Below are positions 43,619 through 52,665 of a DNA stretch of 54,116 nt, one piece after another (positions within the stretch are counted from its first letter, which is position 1; each line of letters opens with the position of its first letter). Source of the stretch: Rhodospirillaceae bacterium (GTDB taxonomy: Bacteria > Pseudomonadota > Alphaproteobacteria > GCA-2721365); contig PBKC01000019.1 of assembly GCA_002721365.1 (NCBI GenBank), positions 1 through 54,116 of the forward strand, in the 5' to 3' direction. The translations under genes and the position numbers were made by a program. A model generated the notes under the pieces. That model worked only from the letters and a program-made list of their open reading frames with translations, did not search any database and had not been told where the DNA came from.

Positions 43619-45973
43619 ATGGCGAGTAGCGATCCGACCCTTTTGCAGACGGCGGCCCGGACAGAACCGTCGCGCCGGCCGTTGGGCGCCGATTCCCTGT
43701 CGACCGGAGCCTCGGACCGATCGGATGTCGCCGCGGCGACGAAGCGGGATATCCTGTTCGTGTCGTTCAACATGCCGCCGGTGGTCGGCGGATCGGCGAC
43801 CGTCTACGATCAGATCTGCCGCCGGAACAGCACGCGTATCGTCGCCCTGTCCTCCTACATCGACTACTACACCGGGACGGAGAAGGAAGGGCACGCCGAA
43901 TACGACGCCAATTGCGGCTTTCCCATCCATCGCATTCCGTTGATCCGGCCGCTGATCCTGAAAGGCGGCGCAGCCTCGCCGCTTCGCCGGATTTTCTCCC
44001 TGCTGCAGGACGTCCGCATCTCGGTGCAGGTTCTGTCGGCGGTGTCGAGGCTCTGCCGCGACTACGACGTCAAGACGGTATGCATCGGCGAGCTGATCTA
44101 TGGCGGCTGGATCGGGCTCTACGCGAAGCATGTGCTGCGCAAGAACCTGGTGATCTACACCCATGGCGAGGAGATTTCGCAGGACGGGCGCGGCTTCTTC
44201 TCGCGTCGGCGCGGCCTGTTCCTCAACGCGGCCGACCTCGTCATCGCCGTCAGCCTGTTCTGCAAGAACCAGATCATCTCGCGCCTGAACGTCCCGGCGG
44301 AGAAGATCAAGGTCGTCGCCAACGGCGTCGACACCGAGCGCTTCTCCCCCGGCCCGAAGGACGTCTCGCTGCTGGAGAAGCACGGGCTGGTCGGCAAGAA
44401 GATCATCCTGAGCGCCGGACGAACGGTCGAGCGCAAGGGCTTCGACAAATTGATCGAGGCCCTGCCGGCGGTCATCGCCGAAATTCCCGACGCCCATTGC
44501 CTGATTCTCGGTGACGGGCCGCTGCGCCCCACCCTGAAGGCCATGGCGGAAGAGCTGGGCATAGCCGACCATGTGAGCTTCCCCGGCTTCGTCAGCGAGG
44601 ACATGGTCCCGGCCAATTTCCGGCTGGCCGACGTCTTCGCCATGCCGAACCGGACCATGCCGGACGGCGATACGGAAGGGTTCGGGCTCGTCTTCCTGGA
44701 GGCGAACGCCTGCGGCAAGCCGGTGGTGTCGGGTTTCGGCGGCGGCGCCACCGAGGCGGTCATTCATGGCCGATCCGGCCTCACAGTGGACGGCCGCAAT
44801 CCGGCAGCGATCGCCGATGCCATCGTCCGCATCCTCGGCGACGACGTGCTGCGGCACCGGCTGACCGAGGGGGCCCTGCAGGTCGCTGCCGACGCGACAT
44901 GGCAAAAGCGTGCCGAGGAATTCGTCCGGACGGTGGACGAGATGGCGTCCGCACCCGAGGCGATCGCCGCCGCACCGGCGCCGCTTCCGCGGATCGCCCC
45001 CGAGAAAGGGGCAGAGACGCTACCGCCCTCGCTGCTGGTGACGATCGACTTCGAGGAGTCGTTCGACTGGAACAAGATCAACCGTGACGCCTTCTCGATC
45101 GGATCGATCGACAGCATCCGCTGGAGCCACGAGGAGTTCGAAAAGCACGGCGTCTTCCCGGTCTACGTCGCCACCTACAACATGCTGCGCGACAAGAAGG
45201 CGGCGCGGTTCCTGAACGGGGTGATCGAGAACGGCACCGGCGAAGTTGGCGTCCACCTGCATACCTGGGAGACCCCGCCCTACATCGAGGAGCTGAGCGA
45301 GCAGAACTCGCATCAGTGCAATCTCCCCGCCCATATCGAGCGGCTCAAGCTCGAAAGCGTCTGCTCCGCCTACCGGGACGTGCTGGGACGCGAGCCGACG
45401 ATCCACCGCGCCGGACGCTTCGGCATCGACCTCGAACGCCTGGCGATGATCCAGGAGTTCGGCATCAAGATCGATCTCAGCCTGTCGCCGTTGTTCGACT
45501 TCCGGCGCGAGGGCGGCCGCGACTACCGCATGGCCGCAGCCTGGCCGTTCTGGTCGGGAGAAGACGACGGCATTCTCTGCCTGCCCGTTTCGTCTCTCCG
45601 GTTCCTCCGCGGCACGGATTGGATGACCGGCCTCTATTACGACATGAAGCCCTACTTGCCGCTTCGCGGCGGCATCGAACGCGTGACCCGGCGTTTCAGC
45701 TCGCCCGTGCGCCTGACCCCGGAGGGAAACAGCGTGGAGCGGATGCAGATGATGACCGATCGGCTGCTGAAGACCGGCGAATCGATCATCGTCGCGACGC
45801 TGCATTCGAGCTCGCTCTACGAAGGCGGCAACCAGTACTCCTGGAACCCGGGATCATCGAAAGCCATCTGCTCGCGCGTCGTCGAATTCGCCAACTGGTT
45901 CAAGCGCGAGCATGGCGGCCAGATGGCCCTTCCCACCGACATTCATCAACGACTGAAGGCGGATCGCGCCTAA
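43619..45973 (+). CDS. Glycosyltransferase family 4 fused to a NodB/WalW-like deacetylase domain
   Basis: 784-residue two-domain protein. Residues about 40-430 form a GT4 (GT-B fold) transferase: N-terminal DILFVSFNMPPVVGGSA, VVANGVDTERFSP, AGRTVERKGFDKLIEA and the donor-binding EGFGLVFLEANACGKPVV. After an Ala/Pro-rich linker (about 440-470), residues about 475-780 look like a polysaccharide deacetylase of the WalW kind: LLVTIDFEESFDW with the motif 1 acidic residue, VGVHLHTWETPPY with the metal histidines, and the arginine/aspartate motif RAGRFGID. Two domains of opposite purpose, sugar addition and N-deacetylation, would act on one glycan. ATG 43619 lacks a strong ribosome binding site. 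No transmembrane helix seen. Confidence 0.82.
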   Translation: MASSDPTLLQTAARTEPSRRPLGADSLSTGASDRSDVAAATKRDILFVSFNMPPVVGGSATVYDQICRRNSTRIVALSSYIDYYTGTEKEGHAEYDANCGFPIHRIPLIRPLILKGGAASPLRRIFSLLQDVRISVQVLSAVSRLCRDYDVKTVCIGELIYGGWIGLYAKHVLRKNLVIYTHGEEISQDGRGFFSRRRGLFLNAADLVIAVSLFCKNQIISRLNVPAEKIKVVANGVDTERFSPGPKDVSLLEKHGLVGKKIILSAGRTVERKGFDKLIEALPAVIAEIPDAHCLILGDGPLRPTLKAMAEELGIADHVSFPGFVSEDMVPANFRLADVFAMPNRTMPDGDTEGFGLVFLEANACGKPVVSGFGGGATEAVIHGRSGLTVDGRNPAAIADAIVRILGDDVLRHRLTEGALQVAADATWQKRAEEFVRTVDEMASAPEAIAAAPAPLPRIAPEKGAETLPPSLLVTIDFEESFDWNKINRDAFSIGSIDSIRWSHEEFEKHGVFPVYVATYNMLRDKKAARFLNGVIENGTGEVGVHLHTWETPPYIEELSEQNSHQCNLPAHIERLKLESVCSAYRDVLGREPTIHRAGRFGIDLERLAMIQEFGIKIDLSLSPLFDFRREGGRDYRMAAAWPFWSGEDDGILCLPVSSLRFLRGTDWMTGLYYDMKPYLPLRGGIERVTRRFSSPVRLTPEGNSVERMQMMTDRLLKTGESIIVATLHSSSLYEGGNQYSWNPGSSKAICSRVVEFANWFKREHGGQMALPTDIHQRLKADRA

Positions 45974-46022
45974 AGCCGGCGCCCCCGCTTTCGTTCACGC
46001 ATTTCCGGACACGGCCGCCGCG

Positions 46023-47072
46023 ATGACGATCAGGGAAAGAGTTCTGGAGCGGTTCTTCCGCTCGCGCGTCGTCGCCGACCATCTGGACGAGGCCGCCCGA
46101 AGGGCTACGCCGACCCCCGAGCACGACCCCGCATCATGGCCGCCCTACCGCCCTGACCCATATGCCGCGCCCGGAACGTCCGGACGCGGGGCGGAATCCC
46201 GCCCGGCCATCTTCATCACCGGCAGGTTCCGCAGCGGCTCGACGCTGCTCTGGAACATGTTCAACAAGCTCGGCCCCTTCACCGCCTATTACGAACCGCT
46301 GAACGAGCGGCAATGGTTCCTGATGCAGGACCGGCGGGTGGACCCGACCCATATCGGCGTCGACGACTATCACGCCAATTACGACGGCATGAAGGACCTC
46401 GCCGCGCTATTCGACAGGACCTGGATCCGCCAGCGCCTCTACATGAACAGGATGGCGACCGACTGGAACATGCTCGCCTATATCGACGCCCTGGTCGAAC
46501 GGGCGGCGCGGATGCCGGTGCTGCAGTTCAACCGAGTCGATTTCCGGTTGGAATGGCTGAAGGCGCATTACCCGAAAGCCCGGATTCTCCACATCTATCG
46601 CTCGCCGAGGGACCAGTGGATCTCGTCGCTCCACGGCGCTGCGCTCTTCAAGGACGTGACGGTCGCCGCGTTCCGGAACCACGACCGTTTCTATCTGCGC
46701 GCCTGGTCGGAAAACCTGCAGAACGTCTTCCCGTTCCTGAAGGTCCCGCCGGACGAGTCGCCCTATGTCCCCTTCTACCTGCTGTGGCGGATGTCCTATC
46801 TGTTCGGAACGCATTACGCAGACGCCTCGGTCGCCTTCGAGGATCTGGCCGGCGATCCGCGCGGACGGCTGGAAGACGCGCTCGGCCGTATGGACGTCGA
46901 ACGGGAGGACATCGACTGGAGCGCGATCGACGGTCTGGTGGCCCCCGTCAAACAGGGAAAGTGGCGACAGTTCGCCGATGAGGATTGGTTCGCCGCCAAG
47001 GAAGCGCAGTGCGAGCGGGTGCTTCGCGGCACCTTCGGCCCGCCCGACACCGGTGCGGGCGCTACTCCGTAG
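46023..47072 (+). CDS. PAPS-dependent sulfotransferase
   Basis: 349 residues. The 5'-phosphosulfate loop is TGRFRSGSTLLW (66-77) and the 3'-phosphate site IYRSPRDQWISSLHG, the two marks of PAPS-dependent sulfotransferases; overall closest to the broad Sulfotransfer_3 type of bacteria. It transfers sulfate to a hydroxyl or amino group. It is 49 bases after the GT4-deacetylase gene on the same strand, so the target is probably the same glycan. No signal peptide; cytosolic. Its stop overlaps the convergent TPR gene by 11 bases. Confidence 0.85.
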   Translation: MTIRERVLERFFRSRVVADHLDEAARRATPTPEHDPASWPPYRPDPYAAPGTSGRGAESRPAIFITGRFRSGSTLLWNMFNKLGPFTAYYEPLNERQWFLMQDRRVDPTHIGVDDYHANYDGMKDLAALFDRTWIRQRLYMNRMATDWNMLAYIDALVERAARMPVLQFNRVDFRLEWLKAHYPKARILHIYRSPRDQWISSLHGAALFKDVTVAAFRNHDRFYLRAWSENLQNVFPFLKVPPDESPYVPFYLLWRMSYLFGTHYADASVAFEDLAGDPRGRLEDALGRMDVEREDIDWSAIDGLVAPVKQGKWRQFADEDWFAAKEAQCERVLRGTFGPPDTGAGATP

Positions 47073-47859
47073 CCGCCTCCGGCGCGGTTTCCTCGGGCTC
47101 GGCCGTCACCTCGAGATTGCGCCGTGCCGCCTCCGCCGCGGCAGACTGAGGCGACAAGGAAACGATCCGCGTCCACACGCCACGCGCCGCATCGACCTGT
47201 CCGTCGAGGCCAAGCAGGATGCCCTTCTCCAGCAACCCGTCGACGTTCTCGGGGTTCAGCGCCAGCGCGCGCTCGATGTCCGTCGTCGCCAGCTCGGGCG
47301 TCCCCAGCAGGCGATAGGCACTGCCGCGAAACACCAGGGCGTCGTCCTGGTTCGGATCCAGCTCCAGCGACCGGTTGAGATCGTCGATCGCCGCCCAGTA
47401 GTCATCGAGCGCGGCGAAGGCCCGCGCCCGCTCGACCAGCAAGCTGGGGGCGTCAGGGGTCAGGGCGAGGGCGGCGTCGAACGCCTGCTTGGCGTCTTCG
47501 GGCCGCTCGGCGAGCAGCCAGGCTTGACCGCCCTGCCGCAGAAGCGCGAGACGGCGTTCGGGAAATTCGCCCATCTCGCCGGCGAGGCGGACCAGCCCCT
47601 CGGCCGCCGTTCCATAGTCGCCGAGCGCCACCATAGCCAGCGCCAGGCAATGCCGTGCCGCCTGGCTGGCGTCGGTCTTCTCGATCACCGCCTCGGTCCA
47701 TGCGGTCGCGTCGGCGAGCGCCGCCTTCGGGTCATGATTGACCATCCGCGTGCATTCGACATAGCGCTCGGCGTCCCCCTTGGTGATCGCCGCGGCGGGA
47801 AACGGCGCCAGAGTCGCGGCACCAAGGGCGAGCAAGGCATATTGCGGTCGGCAACGCAT
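47062..47859 (-). CDS. TPR-repeat protein with signal peptide
   Basis: 265 residues. Signal peptide YALLALGAATLAPFPAAA, cleaved near AAA-ITKG. The rest is helical, with three to four tetratricopeptide repeats, e.g. WLLAERPEDAKQAFDAALAL, RAFAALDDYWAAIDDLNRSL and LATTDIERALALNPENVDGL, which mediate protein contacts. Exported to the periplasm. ATG 47859 starts the signal peptide; a longer frame upstream is rejected as it overlaps the divergent SDR gene. Function unknown. Confidence 0.82.
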   Translation of the reverse strand: MRCRPQYALLALGAATLAPFPAAAITKGDAERYVECTRMVNHDPKAALADATAWTEAVIEKTDASQAARHCLALAMVALGDYGTAAEGLVRLAGEMGEFPERRLALLRQGGQAWLLAERPEDAKQAFDAALALTPDAPSLLVERARAFAALDDYWAAIDDLNRSLELDPNQDDALVFRGSAYRLLGTPELATTDIERALALNPENVDGLLEKGILLGLDGQVDAARGVWTRIVSLSPQSAAAEAARRNLEVTAEPEETAPEAATE

Positions 47860-47910
47860 CGGCGTTAACAAGCCCCGGCCCGCTCCGCCTTTGCAAGGAC
47901 TCTCATCCGC

Positions 47911-48810
47911 ATGGCTACCCCCCGACTGTTCTGTTTCGGTCTCGGATACTCCGCCCTCGCCCTGGTCGAGGATCGGCTCGCCGCCGGATGGCGGATCGCC
48001 GGCACCTGCCGGACGCCGGAGAAGGCCGCCCTGCTGGCGGAACGGGGGATCGACGCCGTCGTCTGGACGGGCGAAGGCCCCCTCGACGACGGTGCCGCGC
48101 GCCTCGCGGGAACGACTCATCTGTTGATCTCGGTTGCGCCCGGTCCGGGTCCCGACGAAGCGGCTGATCCTGTGCTCGACCATAACCGGGATATTTTGGC
48201 CGCGATCGGTGGGCTACAATGGGTCGGCTATCTTTCCGCGACCAGCGTTTACGGCGATCACGGCGGCGCTGTGGTCGACGAGACGGCGGCTCTGCTGGCG
48301 ACCTCCACCCACGGCCGCCGTCGGATCGGCGCCGAGCAGGCATGGCTGGACTTCGGCCGCGAAACGGGCGTTCCGGTGCAGGTGTTCCGGCTCTCCGGCA
48401 TCTACGGTCCCGGCCGCAGCGCGATCGACCAGGTGCGCCGCGGCACCGCCCGCCGCGTCGACCGGCCGGACCGCCTGTTCTCGCGCATCCACGTCGCCGA
48501 TATCGCGCGGGTTCTGGCGGCGTCGATCGCGCGGCCCGAGGCGGCCGCGATCTACAATGTCGGCGACGACCGCCCCGCCCCCTCGGCCGACGTGGTCGCC
48601 CATGCCTGCCGGCTGCTCGGCGTCGAGCCGCCGCCGCTGATCCCGTTCGAGGAGGCCGGCCTGTCGCCGATGGCGCGGGATTTCTACGCCGATCACAAGA
48701 TCCTCGACACCACGCGCCTGAAACGGGACCTGGGCGTCACCCTGGCCTATCCGGACTATGAAAGTGGCCTCGCGGCGATCCTCGCCGCCGGCGATGGGGC
48801 CGGGTCCTGA
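47911..48810 (+). CDS. NAD(P)-dependent SDR/epimerase-like protein (YeeZ-like)
   Basis: 299 residues of the extended SDR fold. N-terminal FGLGYSALALVEDRLAAG corresponds to the Rossmann loop, here GLGYSA instead of GxxGxxG, as in YeeZ-like proteins. LSATSVYGDHGG holds the serine/tyrosine part, but the usual lysine four residues after Tyr is not clear (YGDHGG), so catalysis is uncertain. RLSGIYGPGRSAID and IHVADIARVLAASI are typical. Divergent from the TPR gene. Function unknown. Confidence 0.82.
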   Translation: MATPRLFCFGLGYSALALVEDRLAAGWRIAGTCRTPEKAALLAERGIDAVVWTGEGPLDDGAARLAGTTHLLISVAPGPGPDEAADPVLDHNRDILAAIGGLQWVGYLSATSVYGDHGGAVVDETAALLATSTHGRRRIGAEQAWLDFGRETGVPVQVFRLSGIYGPGRSAIDQVRRGTARRVDRPDRLFSRIHVADIARVLAASIARPEAAAIYNVGDDRPAPSADVVAHACRLLGVEPPPLIPFEEAGLSPMARDFYADHKILDTTRLKRDLGVTLAYPDYESGLAAILAAGDGAGS

Positions 48811-48812
48811 CC

Positions 48813-49568
48813 CTACACGCCCAGCAGATCGTCCACGGTTGCCTCCAGCCGGCGGATGTCGGCGGGCTCGGACAGGCGATGATCGCCGTTCTTCACCAGG
48901 GTCACGGTAACGTCCTCGCTTTCGAGCCCGTCCGCCAGCCTGAGCGCCGTCTTCCACGGCACGTCGTCGTCCCGCATGCCCTGGAGCAGGCGCACCGGGC
49001 AGCGGAGCGGGATCGGCGCCCTGAGCAGCAGATGGTCCCGCCCCTCCTCGATCAGGCGATGGGTGATGACGTAGGGCGCCTCGCTGTAGGCGGAAGGCTG
49101 TTCGAGCCGGCCGTCGCGGACCATCCGGTCCCGGGTCTCCTGGTCGAATTCGGCCCACATCAGGTCCTCGGTGAAGTCGGGCGCGGCGGCGATGCCGACC
49201 AGGCCGGCGACCCGCTCCGGCCGCGCCAGGGCGGTGAGCAGCATGATCCAACCGCCCATGCTCGATCCGATCAGGATCTGCGGCCCCTCGGTCACCGCGT
49301 CGAGCACGGCGATGGCGTCCGCCGCCCAGCGCCCGATGGTGCCGTCGGCGAAGGCGCCCGAGGACGCGCCATGCCCCAGATAGTCGAAGCGGACGAAGGC
49401 CTGCCCCCGCCGCCGGCAATGGGCTTCGAGCGCCGTCGCCTTGGTGCCGGTCATGTCGGACATGAAGCCGCCCAGGAAGACGACGCCCGGTCCACGGCCC
49501 TCGGTCGCATGGTAGGCGACCCAGTTGCCGTCACCCTGATCGAGCCGCATCGCGTCCCCGTCCGCCAT
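48813..49568 (-). CDS. Alpha/beta hydrolase (ABHD10/thioesterase-like)
   Basis: 251 residues. Nucleophile elbow GSSMGG (about 98-103), oxyanion region FLGGFMSDMTG, FDYLGHGASSG, an acid at DDDVPW and the histidine in NGDHRLSEP complete a Ser-Asp-His triad. The motif order FDYLGHGASSG...GSSMGGW is that of ABHD10-like esterases/depalmitoylases. Convergent with the SDR gene, two bases between the stops. Substrate unknown. Confidence 0.85.
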   Translation of the reverse strand: MADGDAMRLDQGDGNWVAYHATEGRGPGVVFLGGFMSDMTGTKATALEAHCRRRGQAFVRFDYLGHGASSGAFADGTIGRWAADAIAVLDAVTEGPQILIGSSMGGWIMLLTALARPERVAGLVGIAAAPDFTEDLMWAEFDQETRDRMVRDGRLEQPSAYSEAPYVITHRLIEEGRDHLLLRAPIPLRCPVRLLQGMRDDDVPWKTALRLADGLESEDVTVTLVKNGDHRLSEPADIRRLEATVDDLLGV

Positions 49569-49626
49569 CGAATTGTTTCCTTCCTGTCAGGCCGATCTGG
49601 CCCCGACGTCCGGTTCCTCAATAACC

Positions 49627-49719
49627 CGTCGCCCCCGCGAAGGCGGGGGCCCATGCCCACCGCACGTCCCCTGGGTTCCGCTCCCCGCCTTCGCGGGGAC
49701 AGGCTCCGCGGGAACGACG
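49627..49719. repeat. REP/BIME-like composite palindrome
   Basis: Left unit starts CGTCGCCCCCGCGAAGGCGG and reads into CCCATG; the inverted right unit ends GGAACGACG after a hairpin CCCCGCCTTCGCGGGG. Same design as the element at 34457-34546. It fills most of the 212-base gap between the divergent hydrolase and GT4 genes. Confidence 0.75.
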
Positions 49720-49780
49720 ACCGGGGACTCGGTCACCGCAGATCCGCAGGTCGACCGATCCCCTCCCAAGGTAGAACGGG

Positions 49781-50941
49781 ATGACCGGCGACGACACCCC
49801 GCGTTCGGGCGAACCGAAAACCGTGCTCCAGGTTCTCCCCGCCCTCGGCACTAGCGGTGGAGTCGAACGGGGAACCGTCGAGATCGCCGCCGCCATCGCC
49901 GGCACCGGCTGGCGCCCATTGGTCGCCTCCGCCGGCGGCCCGCGCGCCGACGAGGTGCGGGAAGCGGGCGGCTGCCACATGGTCCTGCCGCTCGACCGCA
50001 AGGCGCCCTGGGCGCTTCGTGCCAATGCCGGGCTTCTCGCCGACCTGATCCGCCGCGAGCGCGTCGATCTCGTCCATGCCCGGAGCCGCGCCCCGGCCTG
50101 GAGCGCCCATGCCGCCGCGCGCCGCACCGGCCGGCCCTTCGTCACCACCTTCCACGGCACCTACGGCGCGAGCTGGTTCGGGAAGCGCGCCTATAACCGC
50201 ATCATGACCAGGGGCAACCGGGTGATCGCCATCTCGGAATTCATCGCCCGGCATGTCAGGGAGGTCTACGGCGTCGGCGACGACCGCCTGCGGGTCGTGC
50301 CGCGCGGCGTCGACGTCGCGGCCTTCGACCCCGCCCTGATCGGCCCGGACCGGTGGGAGCCGCTCACCCGCTCCTGGAACCTGAACGATGGCTGGCCGGT
50401 GGTGATGATGCCGGGGCGCCTCACCCGGTGGAAGGGCCAGCGCGTGCTGATCGACGCCGTCGCCGCGCTCGGCCGCCGCGACATCCACTGCGTGCTGGTG
50501 GGCGACGACCAGGGGCGGGAGGACTACCGCGACGAGCTTCAGAAGGCGATCCGGAAGGCCGGGCTCAACGACGTCTTCCGTATGGTGGGCGTGGTGCAGG
50601 ACATGCCCGCCGCCTATTACCTCGCCGACGTCGTCGTCTCCGCATCGATCGAGCCGGAGGCCTTCGGTCGCGTCGCCATCGAGGCCCAGGCGATGGGCCG
50701 ACCGATCGTCGCCACCGACCATGGCGGCTCGACCGAGACCGTGCGGCCGGGAGAAACGGGCTGGCTGGTCCGGCCGAACGATGCGAATGCGCTCGCGGCC
50801 GGCATCAATGAGGCCCTGGCCCTCGCCTCCGACGCCCGCACGAAGCTAGGGCAAACCGCCATCGCCCATATCCGCGCCGACTACACGACGGCGTTGATGG
50901 GAAGCCGTGTCCTCGCCGTCTATCGCGAACTGCTGCCGTGA
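49781..50941 (+). CDS. Glycosyltransferase family 4
   Basis: 386 residues, GT-B fold retaining transferase. N-terminal VLQVLPALGTSGGVERGTVE, VHARSRAPAW, TTFHGTYGA; acceptor-to-donor linker VVPRGVDVAAFDP; donor site PGRLTRWKGQRVLIDAV and EAFGRVAIEAQAMGRPIVATD with the two conserved glutamates. It acts at the inner membrane or cytosol on a lipid-linked or core sugar. Overlaps the next gene by GTGA, so it is coupled to the GT9. Probably LPS-core or another envelope glycan. Confidence 0.92.
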   Translation: MTGDDTPRSGEPKTVLQVLPALGTSGGVERGTVEIAAAIAGTGWRPLVASAGGPRADEVREAGGCHMVLPLDRKAPWALRANAGLLADLIRRERVDLVHARSRAPAWSAHAAARRTGRPFVTTFHGTYGASWFGKRAYNRIMTRGNRVIAISEFIARHVREVYGVGDDRLRVVPRGVDVAAFDPALIGPDRWEPLTRSWNLNDGWPVVMMPGRLTRWKGQRVLIDAVAALGRRDIHCVLVGDDQGREDYRDELQKAIRKAGLNDVFRMVGVVQDMPAAYYLADVVVSASIEPEAFGRVAIEAQAMGRPIVATDHGGSTETVRPGETGWLVRPNDANALAAGINEALALASDARTKLGQTAIAHIRADYTTALMGSRVLAVYRELLP

Positions 50942-51918
50942 CGGACCCCAAGCGCATCCTGGTCATCAAGCACGGCGCCCTCGGCGACTTCATCCTGGCG
51001 ATGGGGCCGTTCGCAGCGATCCGCACCCACCATCCGGACGCCCACATCACCCTGCTGACCACCAAGCCCTATGCCGAACTTGCCGAGCGGAGCGGCTGGT
51101 TCGACGCGGTGTGGAACGACGAACGCCCGCGCTGGCACGCACCCGGCGCCTGGCTCGCCCTTCGCCGCCGCCTGCGAAAGGGCAGATTCGGCCGCGTCTA
51201 CGACCTCCAGACCTCCGACCGCAGTTCGGCCTATCTCCGCCTGTTCCCGCGCGGCGCCCGGCCGGAATGGTCGGGGATCGCCCCTAGCGCCTCGCATCCC
51301 CACGCAAACCCCGACCGCGACGCCATGCACACCGTCGAGAGGCAGAAGGAGCAGCTCGCCATGGCCGGGATCGCGGAGGTGCCGCCGCCCGACCTCTCCT
51401 GGCTCGACGCCGACCTCTCGGCCTTCGCCCTTCCCGACCGCTTCGTCCTGCTGGTCCCCGGCGGCGCCCCCACCCGCCCCGCCAAGCGCTGGCCTGCCGA
51501 ACGCTACGCCGAACTCGCGGCGAGCCTCGCCGCCGACGGCGTCACCCCCGTCATCTTAGGCACAGCCGCCGAGGCGGAAGCCGCCGCCGTCATCGCCGCC
51601 CACTGCCCGGAAGCCCTGAACCTCCTCGGCCGCACCGGCTTCGCCGAGATCGCCGCCCTGGCCCGCCGCGCCGAAGCCGCCATCGGCAACGACACCGGCC
51701 CCATGCACCTGATCGCCGCCGCGGGCTGCCCATCGCTGGTGCTGTTCTCGTCGGAGAGCGACCCGGCGCTCTGTGCGCCGCGCGGTCCGATGATCCGGGT
51801 GTTGCGGAAGGAAAATTTGGAACTGCTGAGCCAAGCCGAAATCCGGCAGGCCGTCGAAGGAATCATGCGCCGTACGGACGGCTCAGCCCACCGAACATCG
51901 GGAAGTGCTTCAGGTTGA
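50938..51918 (+). CDS. Glycosyltransferase family 9 (heptosyltransferase-like)
   Basis: 326 residues. N-terminal RILVIKHGALGDFILAMGPF is the GT9/ADP-heptose transferase signature, and the C-terminal NDTGPMHLIAAAGCPSLVLF is the second. It adds a heptose or similar sugar to LPS core or a related glycan. GTG start overlaps the GT4 stop by four bases. The last 18 residues ([16 protein letters not shown]) are low-complexity and lie over the 3' end of the oppositely oriented toxin gene. Confidence 0.9.
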   Translation: MTDPKRILVIKHGALGDFILAMGPFAAIRTHHPDAHITLLTTKPYAELAERSGWFDAVWNDERPRWHAPGAWLALRRRLRKGRFGRVYDLQTSDRSSAYLRLFPRGARPEWSGIAPSASHPHANPDRDAMHTVERQKEQLAMAGIAEVPPPDLSWLDADLSAFALPDRFVLLVPGGAPTRPAKRWPAERYAELAASLAADGVTPVILGTAAEAEAAAVIAAHCPEALNLLGRTGFAEIAALARRAEAAIGNDTGPMHLIAAAGCPSLVLFSSESDPALCAPRGPMIRVLRKENLELLSQAEIRQAVEGIMRRTDGSAHRTSGSASG

Positions 51919-52243
51919 GAGTCGCGAGGTCCAGGCCATGGACCTTCGCCGTCGCCGCGATGAGAGCGTCGAGAGGGTCGAGAGGGTCGACGTTATGGCT
52001 CGGCCCATATTCACGAACATAGTCTCCAGCCAAACCCGCCACTGCCAACCCGACGTCGCAGACGGCATAGACCTGGAACAGCCGCTCGATGGTCCGGCGT
52101 TCTCTCGAACCGCGGACGCCCGCCAGCAGTTCTGTCGCAGTGATCACGGAGAGAGACGGCCGGACGGGCAGCCCTTCGACGAATGCGACAGCGGCCTCAC
52201 GCCCTCGCAGCACGTCGATCACCACACAGGTATCGAGCAGCAT
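51863..52243 (-). CDS. VapC-like PIN-domain toxin
   Basis: 126 residues, PIN-domain ribonuclease of a type II toxin-antitoxin pair. Acidic active-site residues Asp4 ([10 protein letters not shown]), Glu38 (TATELLAG), Asp92 ([10 protein letters not shown]) and polar Asn110 (LATLNLKHF) are all present. Start overlaps the antitoxin stop by ATGA. The gene end overlaps the GT9 gene by 56 bases on the other strand. It probably cuts tRNA or rRNA when free of antitoxin. Confidence 0.9.
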   Translation of the reverse strand: MLLDTCVVIDVLRGREAAVAFVEGLPVRPSLSVITATELLAGVRGSRERRTIERLFQVYAVCDVGLAVAGLAGDYVREYGPSHNVDPLDPLDALIAATAKVHGLDLATLNLKHFPMFGGLSRPYGA

Positions 52244-52509
52244 CAGGGCTTATCGTAAATCGATCCGAACCGACGCTTGGCAGCCGCCCGAAGCGAGCGG
52301 CCGATGTCATCGATATCTGCCCGGTCGCGCCAAAGACCCGCTACGGCGCGGGTCACCTCGCGCCAATCGGCGTCTTGCTGTTCCGACCTTTCTATCAGCA
52401 GGTCGACTCCCTCGCGGATCAGGTCGGACTGTCGCTGCCCGGTTCGTGCACCGATCGCTTTGAGCGCCGCCTTCTGGTCGCCGCGCAAGAAAACCTGGAC
52501 CTTTTCCAT
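52243..52509 (-). CDS. VapB-like ribbon-helix-helix antitoxin
   Basis: 88 residues. N-terminal ribbon-helix-helix ([20 protein letters not shown], then [19 protein letters not shown]) for DNA binding; the C-terminal part (about 50-88) would wrap the toxin. ATG 52509 is chosen since AGGAAAGG precedes it by a few bases; ATG 52533 has no site and lies inside the promoter palindrome. It neutralises the VapC-like toxin and represses its own operon. Confidence 0.82.
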   Translation of the reverse strand: MEKVQVFLRGDQKAALKAIGARTGQRQSDLIREGVDLLIERSEQQDADWREVTRAVAGLWRDRADIDDIGRSLRAAAKRRFGSIYDKP

Positions 52510-52526
52510 CTCGGCCTTTCCTACAG

Positions 52527-52549
52527 TCGACATATAAAATATATGTCGA
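52527..52549 (-). promoter_or_regulatory. Palindromic operator/promoter of the toxin-antitoxin operon
   Basis: Perfect inverted repeat TCGACATATA (52527-52536) / TATATGTCGA (52540-52549), spacer AAA, in GC-rich DNA, 18 bases before the antitoxin start. The minus strand reads TATATT within it, a possible -10. Expected binding site of the ribbon-helix-helix antitoxin. Confidence 0.7.
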
Positions 52550-52665
52550 TGGCGGGTGTATGCTCAACCAAGGATGCGAAGGTCGGGTGGCCCCATCTTG
52601 ACTCCCGCCGTCCCCGTCCGCATGTTCCGCGGGGCCGAAGAACCCTTAACCGGTCCCAGACTCCC

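Noticed and set aside
52550..52665. T-box or attenuator leader of thrS
   Set aside because: The gap is too short and shows neither a T-box sequence nor a hairpin with a T-tract.
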